From assembly GCA_051294375.1 (NCBI GenBank), contig CM119263.1, positions 12,005,130-12,069,129 of the forward strand: a DNA stretch of 64,000 nucleotides, in the 5' to 3' direction. Position 1 is the stretch's first letter, and each line of letters begins with the position of its first letter. The notes beneath the pieces are model-generated. The model worked only from the letters and a program-made list of their open reading frames with translations, was not told the origin of the DNA and ran no database searches. Shown here in pieces: positions 21,701-32,934 of the stretch. Origin of the DNA: Paraspadella gotoi (taxonomy: Eukaryota > Chaetognatha). Both the position numbers and the translations under genes were made by a program.

Positions 21701-24700
21701 TTGAAACCTAAGTGGAAGGCTGAGTTCCTTGCAAGAGTGGGTAACGAGAAATTAGCGGTTTTGGGTGATACTGGTTGTACTCGGAGTTGCATTAGTGAAG
21801 AGTTTTATAGGCGATGCCCTTCTGCATTGAAGAGTAAATTTAGGCCCCTCTCGTCCACTGGTACAGCAATTAATGGAACTAAGGTCTTAACTGTAGGTAT
21901 TGCAAATATTAAATTTCGTGTAAATAATACATACATGCATATGAATTGTAGGGTAGTTAGAGGTCTTGTTCAACCTTTTATACTTGGCTGGGATTTCTTC
22001 TGTAAATATAATGCCTTTTTAAATCCAGCAGAAGGTAAACTAGAATTTTTAGGAGTTTCCTCTACACCCTTGATTGAATATTCTCATAGATTGTCCGGTT
22101 GCTTTTATCGTATTCCCGAAGAGACAGTTGTCCCTCCCAATTCGAAGATGCATTTGGATGTTGAGCTTATGCTTGATGGAGATCAAGCGAAGCTCGCGTC
22201 TAAGACGGTTATGACAGATCCATTTCTTAACGGTAATGGAAGTCTATTAGCTTGCCGATGTGTTTCGTCTGTGAAAGATGGTCGGTTTATGACAGAAATT
22301 ATGAATCTTAGCGAACATAGCCACAAGGCTGAGGCTGGCTACGTCTTGGGCTATGCGGAATTCACAGATGATGAATCATTGGACGTCTTTGCATCGGAGA
22401 CGGACATGTTTTGCTCATTTGCGAGTGATGATTCGGGTTATGAATCTGATGATCCGGCAGGTCCGGCCGGTTCGGAAGTTGAAATTGAGATGGACCCACC
22501 CCCCGAACCTCCTAAACCCTCTCCTTCCCCTGAATCCCCTTCACCCAAAGAATCTCCTATCCCTGAAGGTGCCAAAAGGTTGCGAGTAGATTACAGTAAG
22601 TTAGCCCCTGACGCTAGACCTTATGAAAAGCAGCTAAGAGAGCTCTTAGAGGTCAAGCACGAGAAAGCCTTTTCTAAGCATAACAGAGATTATGGACGTG
22701 CAAAACTGATTCAGTGTCGCGCGCACCTTAAAGATGAAACGGCTCCTCCCATTGCGGTCGCTCCTTACCGAACTCGCCCTGAGATGCGCGAGATTATTGA
22801 TAAGCAAGCTTATGAGATGATCGCTGATGGGCTGCTTGGTCCTTCTACTAGTCCATACTCGGCTCCAATCTTGTTGGTAAGAATGAAATCTGGCGGTTGG
22901 AGATTCTTGACAGATTTTCGGAGAGTGAATGAGAAGTGTAACAAAGTGGTTTATCCCTTTCCAAGGATCGAAGATTCCATCCAAAAGATTGAGAAACCTA
23001 TGTTCTTTACCACTATGGATCTGACCAAAGGTTTTTGGCAGATACCCCTTCATCCGGCTGATCGAAAATTCTTTGCATTTTCTACCGAGTCTATGCATTT
23101 GGAGTATTTGGTTGCCCCAATGGGTGCCAAGAATTCTCCTAGTTACCTCTGCGCCTTGATGCAGCTAGTCCTTAGGGGACTTCCTCCACAGCACGTTATC
23201 AGCTACATGGATGACATCCTAGTGGCAGATAAGAATATGGAAGAGCACCTAGTCCATTTGGACCAGGTTCTCTCAGCCCTTGAGAGCGCTGGCTTGAAAT
23301 TGAATCCAGCAAAATGTAGCTTTGCTCAATCTTCGGTGGTCTGTCTTGGTCATTTGCTGTCAAGAGAAGGCATTTCTCCTGACCCAGCAAATGTCGTTAA
23401 AATCAAGTCATGGAAGGCTCCGGAAAATGTTAAACGCCTTAGAACCTTCTTAGGCCTTACCGGATACTATAGACAGTATATTAAAGACTATAGTAAAATT
23501 GCTCATCCCCTTACTGAGCTAACTCATGAGAGTGCTAAGTGGGAATGGCAAAATAAACATCAACAAGCCTTCGAATTTCTTAAGGAAGCTCTTGTATCTG
23601 ATGCAATGATGCATTATCCAGATTTTTCCAAGCCTTTCATTGTAAAAAGTGATGCTTCTCTGTTTGCTATTGGATATGTCCTTACTCAAAAAATAGATGG
23701 TAAAGAAAAAGTTATTTCATATGGTTCAAAGAAGTTGTCGCAAACGCAGCAAAAATGGGCTACATATGATAGAGAGTTCTTTGCATTACTATGCGCAATT
23801 AGAGCAAATGCACATTATCTTAGGCATGCTACCAACGTTTCGGTGCAAAAACGGAAATCATGTCGCAGCCTTTGGTTGGCTTGGGAGGAGAGGTTTGGAC
23901 CGGATCACAAAAGAAAGACCCAACTGGTAGGCGTACCAGATGGGCTATAGAATTAGACCCGTATGATTTTGAGTTGATTTATAAGAAAGGCAAAATCCAT
24001 ACTGATGCGGACGCAATGAGTCGAAGAGGTGATGATGACGATGACATGGCCGATGATGAATATGGCGTCTTTGCCTCTGCCTCTACCCTCATCGAGTCTG
24101 TTGCCCTCGATGATGGTCCTGTCTTCTTGGGCATGAAAAATCCAGACGAGGCTCCCCTCGTAAGCCTTAATGCCAATGAAAGTGACATTGCACGGCTCAG
24201 AATGGAACAAGATAGTGATCCAATCATTTCGGAAGTCAAGGACCTGCCGTTAGTAGAAAAGACCGCCTAGAACATTTCCTAACCGATGGTATACCAGAAG
24301 TTTCAATAGGTTGGCTCTTAGAGATGGTGTACTATATAGGAAAAATTTCTCCCAAAGTGGTCTTTGGCCGAGTTGCAAGCCATAATTCCTGATTCTATGG
24401 TCAAGGAAGTTTTGAAGACTTCCATGGTTCCATTTTCTCCGGTCACCCTTCTGTTAAGAAAATGCTCGATAAAATACGTAGATATGCTATCTGGCCCGGC
24501 GTTGGAAAAGATGTCGCTGAACATCTTAAAAATTGTAAGGTATGCGATCAAATCAAAGAACCTAATCCTAAAGCTAAAACCCCTCTTCAGCCCATTGTAG
24601 CAAACAACGTCTTTGACCATGTTATTTGCGACTTACTTAAGTTGCCCACTGCTCCTGGCGACATGAAATATGTTTTAGTATTCAAAGATGTCTTTTCTGG

Positions 24701-26026
24701 ATACGTTAGGCTTTATAAGCTTAGGAATAAAAACGCATCCGGAATAGCCAAGGCATTCGAAAATCTCGTATGCTTCGCTGGTCCTCCAAAGCTGTTGACT
24801 TCGGACAACGGTGGTGAGTTTATCGCAGACGTTGTCAAAGCTGTGTGTCAGATAATGGGTACGAAAAAGAGGACTAGTGTCGCGTACCGTCCCGAGTCCC
24901 AAGGAAATGTCGAGAGACAGAATCGTACCATAATTAAAGATCTGACGAAAAGATTGCTCCAATATGGTAAGAGTTGGGTCGATCATCTACCATACGTAGA
25001 ATGGTCGTATAATACCACTCCATTTGCTCGTACAGACATGACACCTTACTTGGTATTCTTCGGTCGTGAACCTCCATTGCTCCTTTTGCGGATGTCGAAA
25101 TTGATCGACTTAAGGATCGCACTTTGCAGGAATACATTGATCAGGTCCGTAACCGTGTGAAAATGATAACCGGTGAAGCTAAAGCTCGAGCCGACAATAA
25201 GAGAGCTCGAGAAGAAGAGCAATATAACAAGAAGACTAAGCATATGCCTTTTCAAGAGGCGACTTGGTCTATGAGCGTGTTTCCTGATGGTCTAAGAGAG
25301 AAACTTTGATCCAAATGGTCTGGTCCGCTAAAGGTAGTTGAGCGTAGGCTTAGTCCAAAAGGTGGTCCTGGTACGACGTATTGGTGTGAAAGAAAGGATG
25401 GTAGTCGATGTCGTCGTAATTATGAGCATTTGAAAAGAGTGAATGCCGAATACGAGGAATTGATGAAGAAACCTCTTGTTGTGGAACAACAAAAGGTCTC
25501 AGTCAACAATTCAATCACATCTGGGCTTCTTGCGATTATTAGCAGCTCACTCAGGGATCCCCCAGTGGATCCTCCAGCTGAGATGCCCGTGGGTATAACC
25601 CCACTTCCTCCTATCGCATCTGCTGACCCTGTCCCAATTACCATGCTATCAGGTGGACACCTGCCAGCAGAATCAGTTCTCGACGACCCTCAACCCTCTA
25701 CATCTGAACCCTCTCGTGATCCTGATACTTTGGATTCCGATCCGACTCCCACCAATACCGTTGACCAATCTGATGATGTAATTATCATTGGACGTAAAGA
25801 TCCAAGTCCTGCATCAGACGGTACAAAAGTTAAACGAGCTTGGTCAGATACTGGTACTGAAGTTCTTGACACAAGAACTAGATCAGAGACAAGACGTTAT
25901 CAGTTAGCTCTTCAAAGCTCTATGGGCCGTACTTCATCACAAGAATCTGGAGGTCCTCCTAGTTGTGATACCGGCCCCCAGATGTATTTGACTTGCTTCA
26001 AGCATCAACGAGTGCTGGTGAGTTAA
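21701..26026 (+). CDS. pol: Pol of element 2: protease, RT, RNase H, integrase (frame-broken)
   Basis: The protease motif LGDTGCTRSC is near 21760, with FILGWDF near 21985. A Pro-rich linker follows at about 22490-22560. RT has WRFLTDFRRVNEK, FTTMDLTKGFWQIPL, and the catalytic SYMDDILVAD near 23200. RNase H has KSDASLFAIGYVL and TYDREFFALLCAIRA. The frame then shifts near 23840-23900 and continues to DADAMSRRG near 24015. Integrase begins with an HHCC zinc finger (HGSIFSGHPSVKK at about 24421, CKVCDQ). D,D,E residues are in VICDLLKLP, TSDNGGEF and GNVERQNRT. A further frame change near 25080 leads to a C-terminal module (KWSGPLKVVER, YWCERKDGSRCRRNYEHLKRV) and a Pro/Ser/Asp-rich tail with DDVIIIG, which looks like a SUMO-interacting motif. 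Three or four frame changes are probably indels. Confidence 0.9.
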
Positions 26027-26029
26027 CCA

Positions 26030-26888
26030 CATCGGATCTTTTCGATGATCCAGCTACCTTTAAAGTAAGACCTAAAACAAAACCAAAAAAGCGTTACTAA
26101 ATCTGCCTCTTCTAACAAAAACGTTGGCTCCTCTTCTAGTGACGTTCGTCCCACAGCTATGTGGTTCTGGCTCAGTATCAGAGGGAGAGGCTACAACCCA
26201 TCTACCAGTACTCCTAAATAAATTCAGATATAATAGCTGAGAGCTATTTGTCTTGTATATCTGTATCGTTTGCTAGTTTAGTTCTTATAGTAAAGAATTT
26301 TTATCATTGATACGCATTTTTATTTCTTTTACATTCCTTTTATTCTCAATATTTTTATCATTACAAAACACCCAACGAAAACGGATTGATTTCTTGATTT
26401 TATAGCACATTTTATTTTATATTTTTTCTGATAAACTTAAATTTCATGAGTCACAACATTGTTCAGTTTCCTTTAGCAGTTCAATTAGTATAAATGTGAG
26501 TGAGATTGGGAAGCGACGTCTGTAGTTTGAATGAATAATTGTACCTGCTAGTTCTATCATTGTTAAGACTCCTTTTATAGCTCGACGTGCAAGCTAATGT
26601 TGAAATCATAATCCTTCTTTATAGCTCATTGGTTGAATCACTCTTATTTGTCTGGAGTTTTATTATTCAATGTTAAGTTGAGGAAAGCAAAAATAAAAAT
26701 TAGTTAACAAGATTATATCTCTTGAATCATTTTATTGCTAGTTATATAAGCATTTTGTTTGATGATCAGTTAAATAGCATTGATTTTTCTCTACAGGTAG
26801 TTCTATAAGTACATATCTCCCTGTCATTAAGCTTCCATCCCTTCCCCTTTCTATCTGTCTCCTTCGCTGTATTAAGGCGCGGAGCAGC
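26030..26888 (+). other. Non-coding spacer between pol and the 3' reading frames of element 2
   Basis: AT-rich, with no credible reading frame. It separates pol from the exonuclease region by about 0.86 kb, so the downstream protein is probably made from its own transcript or by splicing (inference). The phrase TAGCTCGACGTG occurs both here (26579) and in the leader (20096). Confidence 0.6.
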
Positions 26889-28522
26889 TATGGAAAGAGA
26901 CGATCGGCAGCGGCGCGGCTTCTCGCTTTAAAAGACAATGTTCTACAGCCGCCTTCACAAGATCTCAGTTATGAGAGAGATGGTGTCCGTGTCATCGTCG
27001 TTGACTCCGATCTACATGATTTGGATGTCGACATCGGTGATCTTCCTCCTCATCGTGGTTCTAAGAGGAGAACCAAAACTACGGATAGAGACCGTTACGA
27101 GATTTACGAATCGAACGCGAGCGACGTCGATTCCGTCTAGAGACTATTCATTTAAGTCTATCGACTTCGCCCGATCCTTCGACGAAGTACAACGTCTCGC
27201 ATCGGATTTTTTACGTCTCGCGAACGACGTTACGGATTCTTTCTGCCCATTGGTTTCGACTCCGAAGGTGACGACGCCATGGTCCAACTCGCGTCGGAAA
27301 TCGGAGGTCAACGTAAAGTCGCCGTCTTTCAACTTCGTTCCGGTGTCGGCGACTCTTGCTGTAAAGACGGGCCCACCTCCTGCGTTGGTGTCAATTATGA
27401 CCCATCCATTCGCTGTCTTTGTCGGCAAAAGCGTCCAGAAAGATATCGATTCCATCGCCAAATTTCTCGGAGTTTTCGTTCGCTGACCGCGAGAAGATTA
27501 AGTACATCGACATCGCGAGTAATGTACGGTTTTCTGCTACAACCACTCTAGAGGCCCCTCCCCCTTGTTGGATTGGGTTTCCTCGATGTCCTTTTTCGCG
27601 TCTTGGGAGCCCCTTCCCTCAATATCTTCATCACTTCGTCAAACCGAATTACATTCTCGACAAAAGATCATTTCATCGGAACCATCTTGCGGATTTTGAC
27701 GAGCGCAAATCTCTGGTCAAGCCCCCACAGATATGCTATGCGGCGCTGGATGCACTCGTTAGTCTGCAGACAGCGTCCATGCTTTCTGAACGTATTGGGT
27801 TGCGCTTGGCCCACTTCTTACAAGCCGGTTCTGATTCAAATACATACTATTGTCCTTCATTAAAATCCATCGTCCGCGCTATGACCAATCCGCCATTATT
27901 TAAAAAAGCTCGTGATCAAGAAAAGAGTGAATGTCGGCGACTGAAGAAAAGTCGCGACGCCATTTCTGAGCGCATTCAACAGGCACAATATGAAGAACGA
28001 CAAAACCGTAAGCGACGCGAAATTACGCTCGCCAAACTAAAGGAAGAACGAGATGGTCAAAAATTTGAAATCGAGTATGTAGCGTTCATAATGGAAGACG
28101 ACGCCGACGACGACATTTTTCCGTGCGGCGAAGTCCCAGATTCAACGCCAATACAACCTATCTTAGACGCTCCAGGTGCGAAAAAGCGTAAATTATGTGA
28201 TTATCCTATTAGTGATGATGATGATACTGATGATTTTGTATTTGATTTAAATTATCAATCAACTATAACATATATAGATGAATATGAAACTTCAATTAAT
28301 AATAATAATGTTGTTAATAATATTAATAATTTCAATTATAATGTTAATGCTTCTCATATTACTTCTATTAATTCAACCTCATATCCATTGTTTCCATTTT
28401 TCACCCATTCAGCCCTCCCCACTACCCCTCCTCCTGCTCTCTCCTGCTCTACCCCATCTCCACCCCGTCCAGTCCCCCCTCCTTCCCTTATGTCGATTCC
28501 TATCCTTCCCTCATTTACATAA
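26889..28522 (+). CDS. Extra reading frame of element 2: DEDDy 3'-5' exonuclease (WRN/RNase D-like), frame-broken
   Basis: Best start is ATG at 26889 (MERDDRQRRGF). An acidic/basic leader follows, then exonuclease blocks in the order of the WRN/RNase D (DNA_pol_A_exo1-like) fold. Motif I is IGFDSEG with D at 27258 and E at 27264, then VAVFQLRS. A strand-turn-helix block follows: ALVSIMTHPFAVFVGKSV, then motif II QKDIDSIAKFLG (D at 27442). IKYIDIASNV and a VGLGFLDVLFRVLG helix come next. Motif III is QICYAALDALVSL (Tyr 27737, Asp 27749), the DEDDy Y-x3-D signature. A basic helix (27900-28060), an acidic patch and an Asn-rich stretch follow. The blocks lie in three frames, so about five single-base indels are implied in 600 bp. 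Family role: metal-dependent trimming of nucleic-acid 3' ends. Function in the element is unknown. Confidence 0.75.
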
Positions 28523-28539
28523 ATCTTCCTCGGAGCAGC

Positions 28540-29916
28540 TCCAGCTCCCTGGTTCAGCATCATGCGACAAGAGTCGCTTCGACAATATTTGCGCAAAATT
28601 TAGACAAAGTCAGAACAGAGAAAAATGTAAGCGTACTCATGTTAAGGCAAGAGACTTTATCTCGAATCTCAACGCCAACGATCGCGACGATTTCGTTCGT
28701 CATTTTCTTCGCGACGGCGGTTTCGGACGTGGTCGTCTTCATGCGCTGTGTCAACTCAAGTTTTACTGTGTCCCCGTATTTACTCTCTTGGATTTTTTCT
28801 TACGTCAACCCTGGGATGCTAAATCACTTCGCCTCGTTATCCCTAATTTCGCTTCGCCAGATATCGCTCTGGTCGTTCGTTTCGTTTTAGCGAATTGGGA
28901 AAACCACGACATCCTTCGGCTAAAAATCCAAGAAATTCCCCATTTACGTGTTCCAGACGAAAACTTCAGTGATCTCTTTAAACGTAACGCAGTTTTGCGC
29001 TTCATCGAAATTTGTTCTGAGGAGAAAAATCTGCCCCTTTCCGCCGTTTTATCGCTCTCAATGCACAACGAAAAATCGAGCGAAATCTTACGCGTCTATA
29101 TCTGCGGTGAGATCGAGCAACAAGATGTATATACTTTCTGTATCCAATTTAGCGATGGTGACGATTTCGTTTTCGAAAAATGTGCGACTTTTATCGCGGA
29201 GAGTCATCCCTCCCTCGCGTCTTTCCTGATCAAAGCTCGAGGCGGAAGAAGCGGAAAACTCGATGAACGCCATTTCGAACCAAAGTGTTTCCCTCCCTTC
29301 AATGCCCGTCTCCACAGTCTTGTTCCAGACCGCGGAGAGGGCACAATCATTATCGAAAGGAGTGACATTTTTGATTCCAGCGCGAATTGGAGAGAGTGCG
29401 CTATTTCACGGCTCTCGTCTCAGTTCCTTGGAAAACATCGGCGCCAAAGAAACTAATTTCCTTACTTTTCGCGTGAGGCCGCGCATTTTTCATTATTCTC
29501 CAATCTTCGCTCATCGATTATGGCACGATTTCGCCAATATTTTTACTAAATTACAAGCGAAAAATCCGTCTTCAACGTTCCAGAGTAGACAGATTCGCGA
29601 AATTCTTTGATCGTCAACTTCACTGGTCCCCTTACCACGTTCTTGATGCTGCAGACACGTGCAATCACGTGGTCTCACTCCAAACAGTCGATTCTTGGCC
29701 GAATTTGTCACAGAAGGAAAATTCTGTCGCCGTGGTCTGTCACTTCAGCGGAGAAGTGGTCCCTTCGCTCCAGGCACTTCGCCATCGTGCGATATTTGTG
29801 TCTCTTGTCCAGTTATTCTGCGAAAAGACCAGTATTTTTGATTCATTCCGCGCCATCGAAAGGAAAAGAAAACGCGATGATTTCCCTGATTGTTCCCCAT
29901 CTCGAAAGCGACGCTG
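28540..29916 (+). CDS. Unrecognised C-terminal reading frame of element 2 with basic tail
   Basis: It directly follows, and probably continues, the exonuclease reading after an indel in the C-rich tract near 28440-28500. From about 28540 to 29456 one frame is open: CDKSRFDNICAKFRQSQ, ARDFISNLNANDRDDFVRHF, GRGRLHALCQLKFYCVPVF, LDFFLRQPWDAKSLRLVIP and ALVVRFVLANWENHDILRL. The region looks like amphipathic alpha-helical repeats. A frame change near 29300-29450 leads to LWHDFANIFTKLQAKN, then another near 29590 to FFDRQLHWSPYHVLDAAD and a final ERKRKRDDFPD...SRKRR, a bipartite nuclear-localisation-like tail. I do not recognise the domain. The helical character and linkage to a DEDDy exonuclease recall Mut-7/EXD3 proteins only in general terms. 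No signal peptide or membrane segment is seen, so it is not an envelope protein. Confidence 0.65.
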
Positions 29917-29933
29917 AGCGGGACGCTCAGTTT

Positions 29934-29952
29934 TAAAAAAGGGGAAAGTATC
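29934..29952 (+). promoter_or_regulatory. Polypurine tract of element 2
   Basis: AAAAAAGGGGAAAG ends a few bases before the 3' LTR, the expected plus-strand primer position. Confidence 0.8.
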
Positions 29953-30362
29953 TGTTGGACATAAACTCTCGTCATGATCCGTCGTTCTTATTCGCCTTTT
30001 GTAATGCTGTTTAAAAAATATAAACAATCGATGTTTGTCTACAAACAATACAGTTTATTGTTATTTCATTGCTTTGATTAATCATGATTCTATTTCATAC
30101 AGATCGCATTAATGATAGTTGGCCATCGTCGGGGTTTATTCATAGGGTTTATTTATAGGTTCATCTATAGAGTTTATATGGTTATATTGTTCATTTGATT
30201 AGTGGCTAGGCCGAGCTTACCTGAGAGATCATTGTTGTTTCTATCGTTAACCGATGCTTGCCTTTGCTTACCTCTAGTTTCTTGATCTCTAAAAGACTCA
30301 CTAAATCCTGCGTATAGATACTCTCAGAAGGGTGAGCAACTGACGGAAAACCCCGCTCATCA
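29953..30362 (+). repeat. 3' LTR of element 2
   Basis: A 410-bp copy of the 5' LTR. Differences are mostly single-base insertions or deletions. It ends CCCGCTCATCA. Confidence 0.93.
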
Positions 30363-31140
30363 AGGCGTAGTAAAATTTCTAAATTTAACTTTAATTAAAA
30401 TTCTAAAAGTGAGGAACGAACAACATTATACTAATGAACATTTATGTAATAAAAAAAAAATAAATGTTATAATTTACGCATTAGGCCATATTTACAGAAG
30501 GCTTCATATTATAAAATGTGGTACCCTTTTTTTGTGACCAGAACACGTTCCGAGAAAACTACTGAATAGAATTTAATCAAATTTTGCATGTGGAGTACCA
30601 GTAGTGATACAAATGAAATTTTTTATTATTTTTGTTTTAACAGTTTGCACAGATGTTTACTCTTCCACAAAAACGTATTTATTACCTCAAAAATATTCAT
30701 TTACCTTAATTTTTAGCTTCATGAACATCAGCAGTTTGAAAGTCAGATTTGGAATAATTTGGAAAATTGAAAGTAAAACGATGAACCATGCATCTTCAGC
30801 CATGCTTAATTATTGCAAATTTATCAATTTTAGTTCTAAAATGTTTTTTTCTTATGTTTAAAACGTCAATGCACCTGATGCTACTAAAAAAATTTTAAAA
30901 AAATTTTTAGCATTTTTTGGCCCCCAGGGGTCCACCCCAGGGCCCTGTATCTCTTGTCAGGGGTTGAATATCAAAATTCGCCTCGATAGTTCCATTAATA
31001 TAGTCATTAGCACTCTAAATGTAAAATTTCATTAAATTCGATTGGGTAGTTTGGTGGGAACAGATTCTGGTCACAAAAAAGGGGTACTACATTTTATAAT
31101 ATGAAGCCTTCTGTATACTAGTACTAAACCAATAATTACA
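30363..31140. mobile_element. Repeat family A fragment carrying a nested TIR element
   Basis: The family A left arm (AAGGCGTAGTAAAATTTC) starts exactly at the LTR end and is interrupted at 30495, resuming at 31116 with ACTAGTACTAAACCAATAA. Confidence 0.75.
30495..31113. mobile_element. Non-autonomous Tc1/mariner-type element with 48-bp TIRs
   Basis: Begins CAGAAGGCTTCATATTATAA and ends with its reverse complement. The inverted repeats run for about 48 bp with two differences, reaching TTTGTGACCAGA. TA flanks both sides. There is no transposase: the small open frame inside (30604-30861) has no recognisable domain. Confidence 0.85.
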
Positions 31141-31144
31141 ATCA

Positions 31145-31647
31145 CACCAGCCAATCACGAGTTATTTGAGCTTTTTGCTAAGATGGGACGGATTGATTGA
31201 CTAATTAATTAATTATTGACTAATTAATTGACTAATTGATTAATTAACTGATTAATTATTTGATTTATTAATACATCCTTCATTTACATTTATATAAAAG
31301 GAAAAAGAAGCATAATCAATTAGTGAAACAGGTTTTTTGTTTTTTCCATTTAAACTCATTTCCACTCAAACAAATCCATCGAAACTTGATTTCCAGCTCA
31401 ATCACACACTTTCCTACGCAAATACAACATTCAAGTCAATCGCCCCATCCACTCTTGAGTAATTGGTGTTCAAATAGTGAAATTTCATTTTTTTCCATTT
31501 AAACTCATTTCCACTCGGACGATTCCATCGAAACTTCATATACAGCTCAATCACACATTTCCCTACCCACACACAAAATTTCATTCCAATCCATCCATCC
31601 AATCACGAGTAATTGGTGGTTTTTGCTAAGGTGGGACGGACGGACGG
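31145..31647 (-). mobile_element. Repeat family D copy ending at the assembly gap
   Basis: Family D in reverse orientation, with the TTAATTAA-rich part first (31190-31270), then two 145-bp-type units, then GGACGGACGGACGG running into the N gap. Confidence 0.7.
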
Positions 31648-31747
31648 NNNNNNNNNNNNNNNNNNNNNNNNNNNNNNNNNNNNNNNNNNNNNNNNNNNNN
31701 NNNNNNNNNNNNNNNNNNNNNNNNNNNNNNNNNNNNNNNNNNNNNNN
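31648..31747. other. Assembly gap (100 N, size probably arbitrary)
   Basis: Exactly 100 N, the usual placeholder for a scaffold join of unknown size. It lies between the truncated SHCBP1-like gene and the ABCA gene that lacks its N-terminal exons. Confidence 1.
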
Positions 31748-31858
31748 AAAGAGAGAAGATGCAATAATGTCAATTTCTAAAATTTATCCTTTACCTGTTT
31801 AGGTGAGTAATCGTGAAGTAAAGGCATGAGTAAGATTTCTAAAATTTTAACCTAATAA

Positions 31859-32280
31859 TGGTGGACTAAAATCGCACCATCCGTTTCATCAGCGGCCATT
31901 GGTGCCGGAGGCAAGAACATTGCCTCCAACCCAAAGGTCTGGGGTTCTAGCCCGGTGGCCGCATTGCAAGTTAAGAGGGATGAGGCTCTAACACCGCCTG
32001 AAACGGTGTTACAGTCCTGATCCGAAGCTCAGGGACTGCTTACATTGAACGGTTCTGTCATTATACACATATCAAAATTACTGTCCTTTAATTGGTGAGC
32101 CTGACTTCCGAACAACAAACATCAACAACAACACTTTCAGGCGACATGCCTCAACGCTGGTGATGGCACTTTCCGCCAACAACAACATAGGCGACATGCT
32201 CAAGCTTGGTGACGCACTTTCCACCAACAACAACAATTCACTGAGGAGACGCAACAGACTTCTCCCTAATGGGAGGGGGG
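31859..32280 (+). mobile_element. SINE family 1 copy with 3' domain
   Basis: The tRNA-like head includes ATCAGCGGCCATTGGTGCC, an inverted stem (GGAGGCAAG...TTGCCTCC) and a T-arm (GGGGTTCTAGCCCGGTGG) that matches a B-box. The body has GTTAAGAGGGATG, GGTGTTACAG and CAGGGACTGCTTACATTGAACG. The 3' part repeats CAACAACAAC and GGCGACATGC. It ends near CTTCTCCCTAATGGGAGGGG. Transcription by RNA polymerase III is inferred. Confidence 0.8.
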
Positions 32281-32304
32281 AAATGTTTGGTTGAACTAAA
32301 AATC

Positions 32305-32515
32305 TACCAACACGCGTTTATCAGCGGCCATTGGGCGAGCAAGTCATTCACCTCCCCACCCATAAGGTCTGGGGTTTAGCCCGGTGGTCGCCTAGCAAGT
32401 TAAGAGGGACGGGGCGCTTAACCGCCTGTAACACAGTGTTAACAAGCCTGATCCAAAGCTCAGGGACGCTTACATTGAACGGTTTCTGTCACTACACATA
32501 ACAATTATAACTGTT
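32305..32515 (+). mobile_element. SINE family 1, second copy
   Basis: Same tRNA-like head (TTATCAGCGGCCATTGG, GGTCTGGGGTTTAGCCCGG) and body, with small deletions. Confidence 0.8.
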
Positions 32516-32599
32516 TTAATTTACCTAATAAGAAACAGTTTAATTATTTGCACAATCTATTTTCAAAAAAAGAAAATGTTTTTCGGCTCAGGATTCGAG

Positions 32600-32800
32600 C
32601 TCAGGAAGCGTCAAAGTTTTTTTGTGATTAGTCACAAAGTTTCCAACACAGAGTTTTAGAAAAGGACAGTGGTCGGGTGAGAATAGCTAAGGGGTAAAGG
32701 ACAGATAGATTTTAGTTTGGGGGAGAGAGAAGAGGGAAAGGAAAATAATACATTTTTTAAATGTACACAAATAAATATAGATTTGTATACTAAATTTGAC
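32600..32800. mobile_element. Penelope-like element fragment (3' untranslated part)
   Basis: AAGTTTCCAACACAGAGTTT, GGACAGTGGTCGGGTGAG, GA-rich sequence and AATAATACATTTTTTAAATG match the 3' region of the Penelope-like copies at 47.8 and 55.4 kb. No hammerhead motif is visible here. Confidence 0.5.
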
Positions 32801-32934
32801 ATTTACAGATAGCTCTCTCTTTAAATGAAGGCCTTGAAAATCCTTAGCCGAAAACATGTTCGGTCTTTGAAAAATAATGTTTGCAAATAATTAAAACTGT
32901 TTAATAATCTACAACCACAAAACAGAAAGGATTT

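Larger units (their letters stand above)
18980..30362 (+). mobile_element. Large Ty3/gypsy-type LTR retrotransposon 2 with extra exonuclease-containing coding region
   Basis: An 11.4-kb element bounded by nearly identical LTRs. The order is 5' LTR, tRNA-Gly-like primer site, 1-kb leader, gag, pol (PR-RT-RNaseH-IN), 0.9-kb spacer, a WRN/RNase D-like exonuclease reading frame, an unrecognised second part, polypurine tract, 3' LTR. LTRs that differ mostly by single-base indels suggest a recent insertion read with indel errors. No target duplication is visible: the left flank is family D and the right flank is family A. The extra 3-kb 3' coding region is not an env, having no signal peptide or membrane anchor that I can see. 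Confidence 0.92.

Noticed and set aside
28278-28500. N-terminal hydrophobic stretch of the open frame at 28278 (LLLILIISII...) as a signal peptide or membrane anchor of an env
   Set aside because: It is the alternative frame of an Asn-rich AATAAT stretch belonging to the exonuclease frame, so it is not evidence for an envelope protein.
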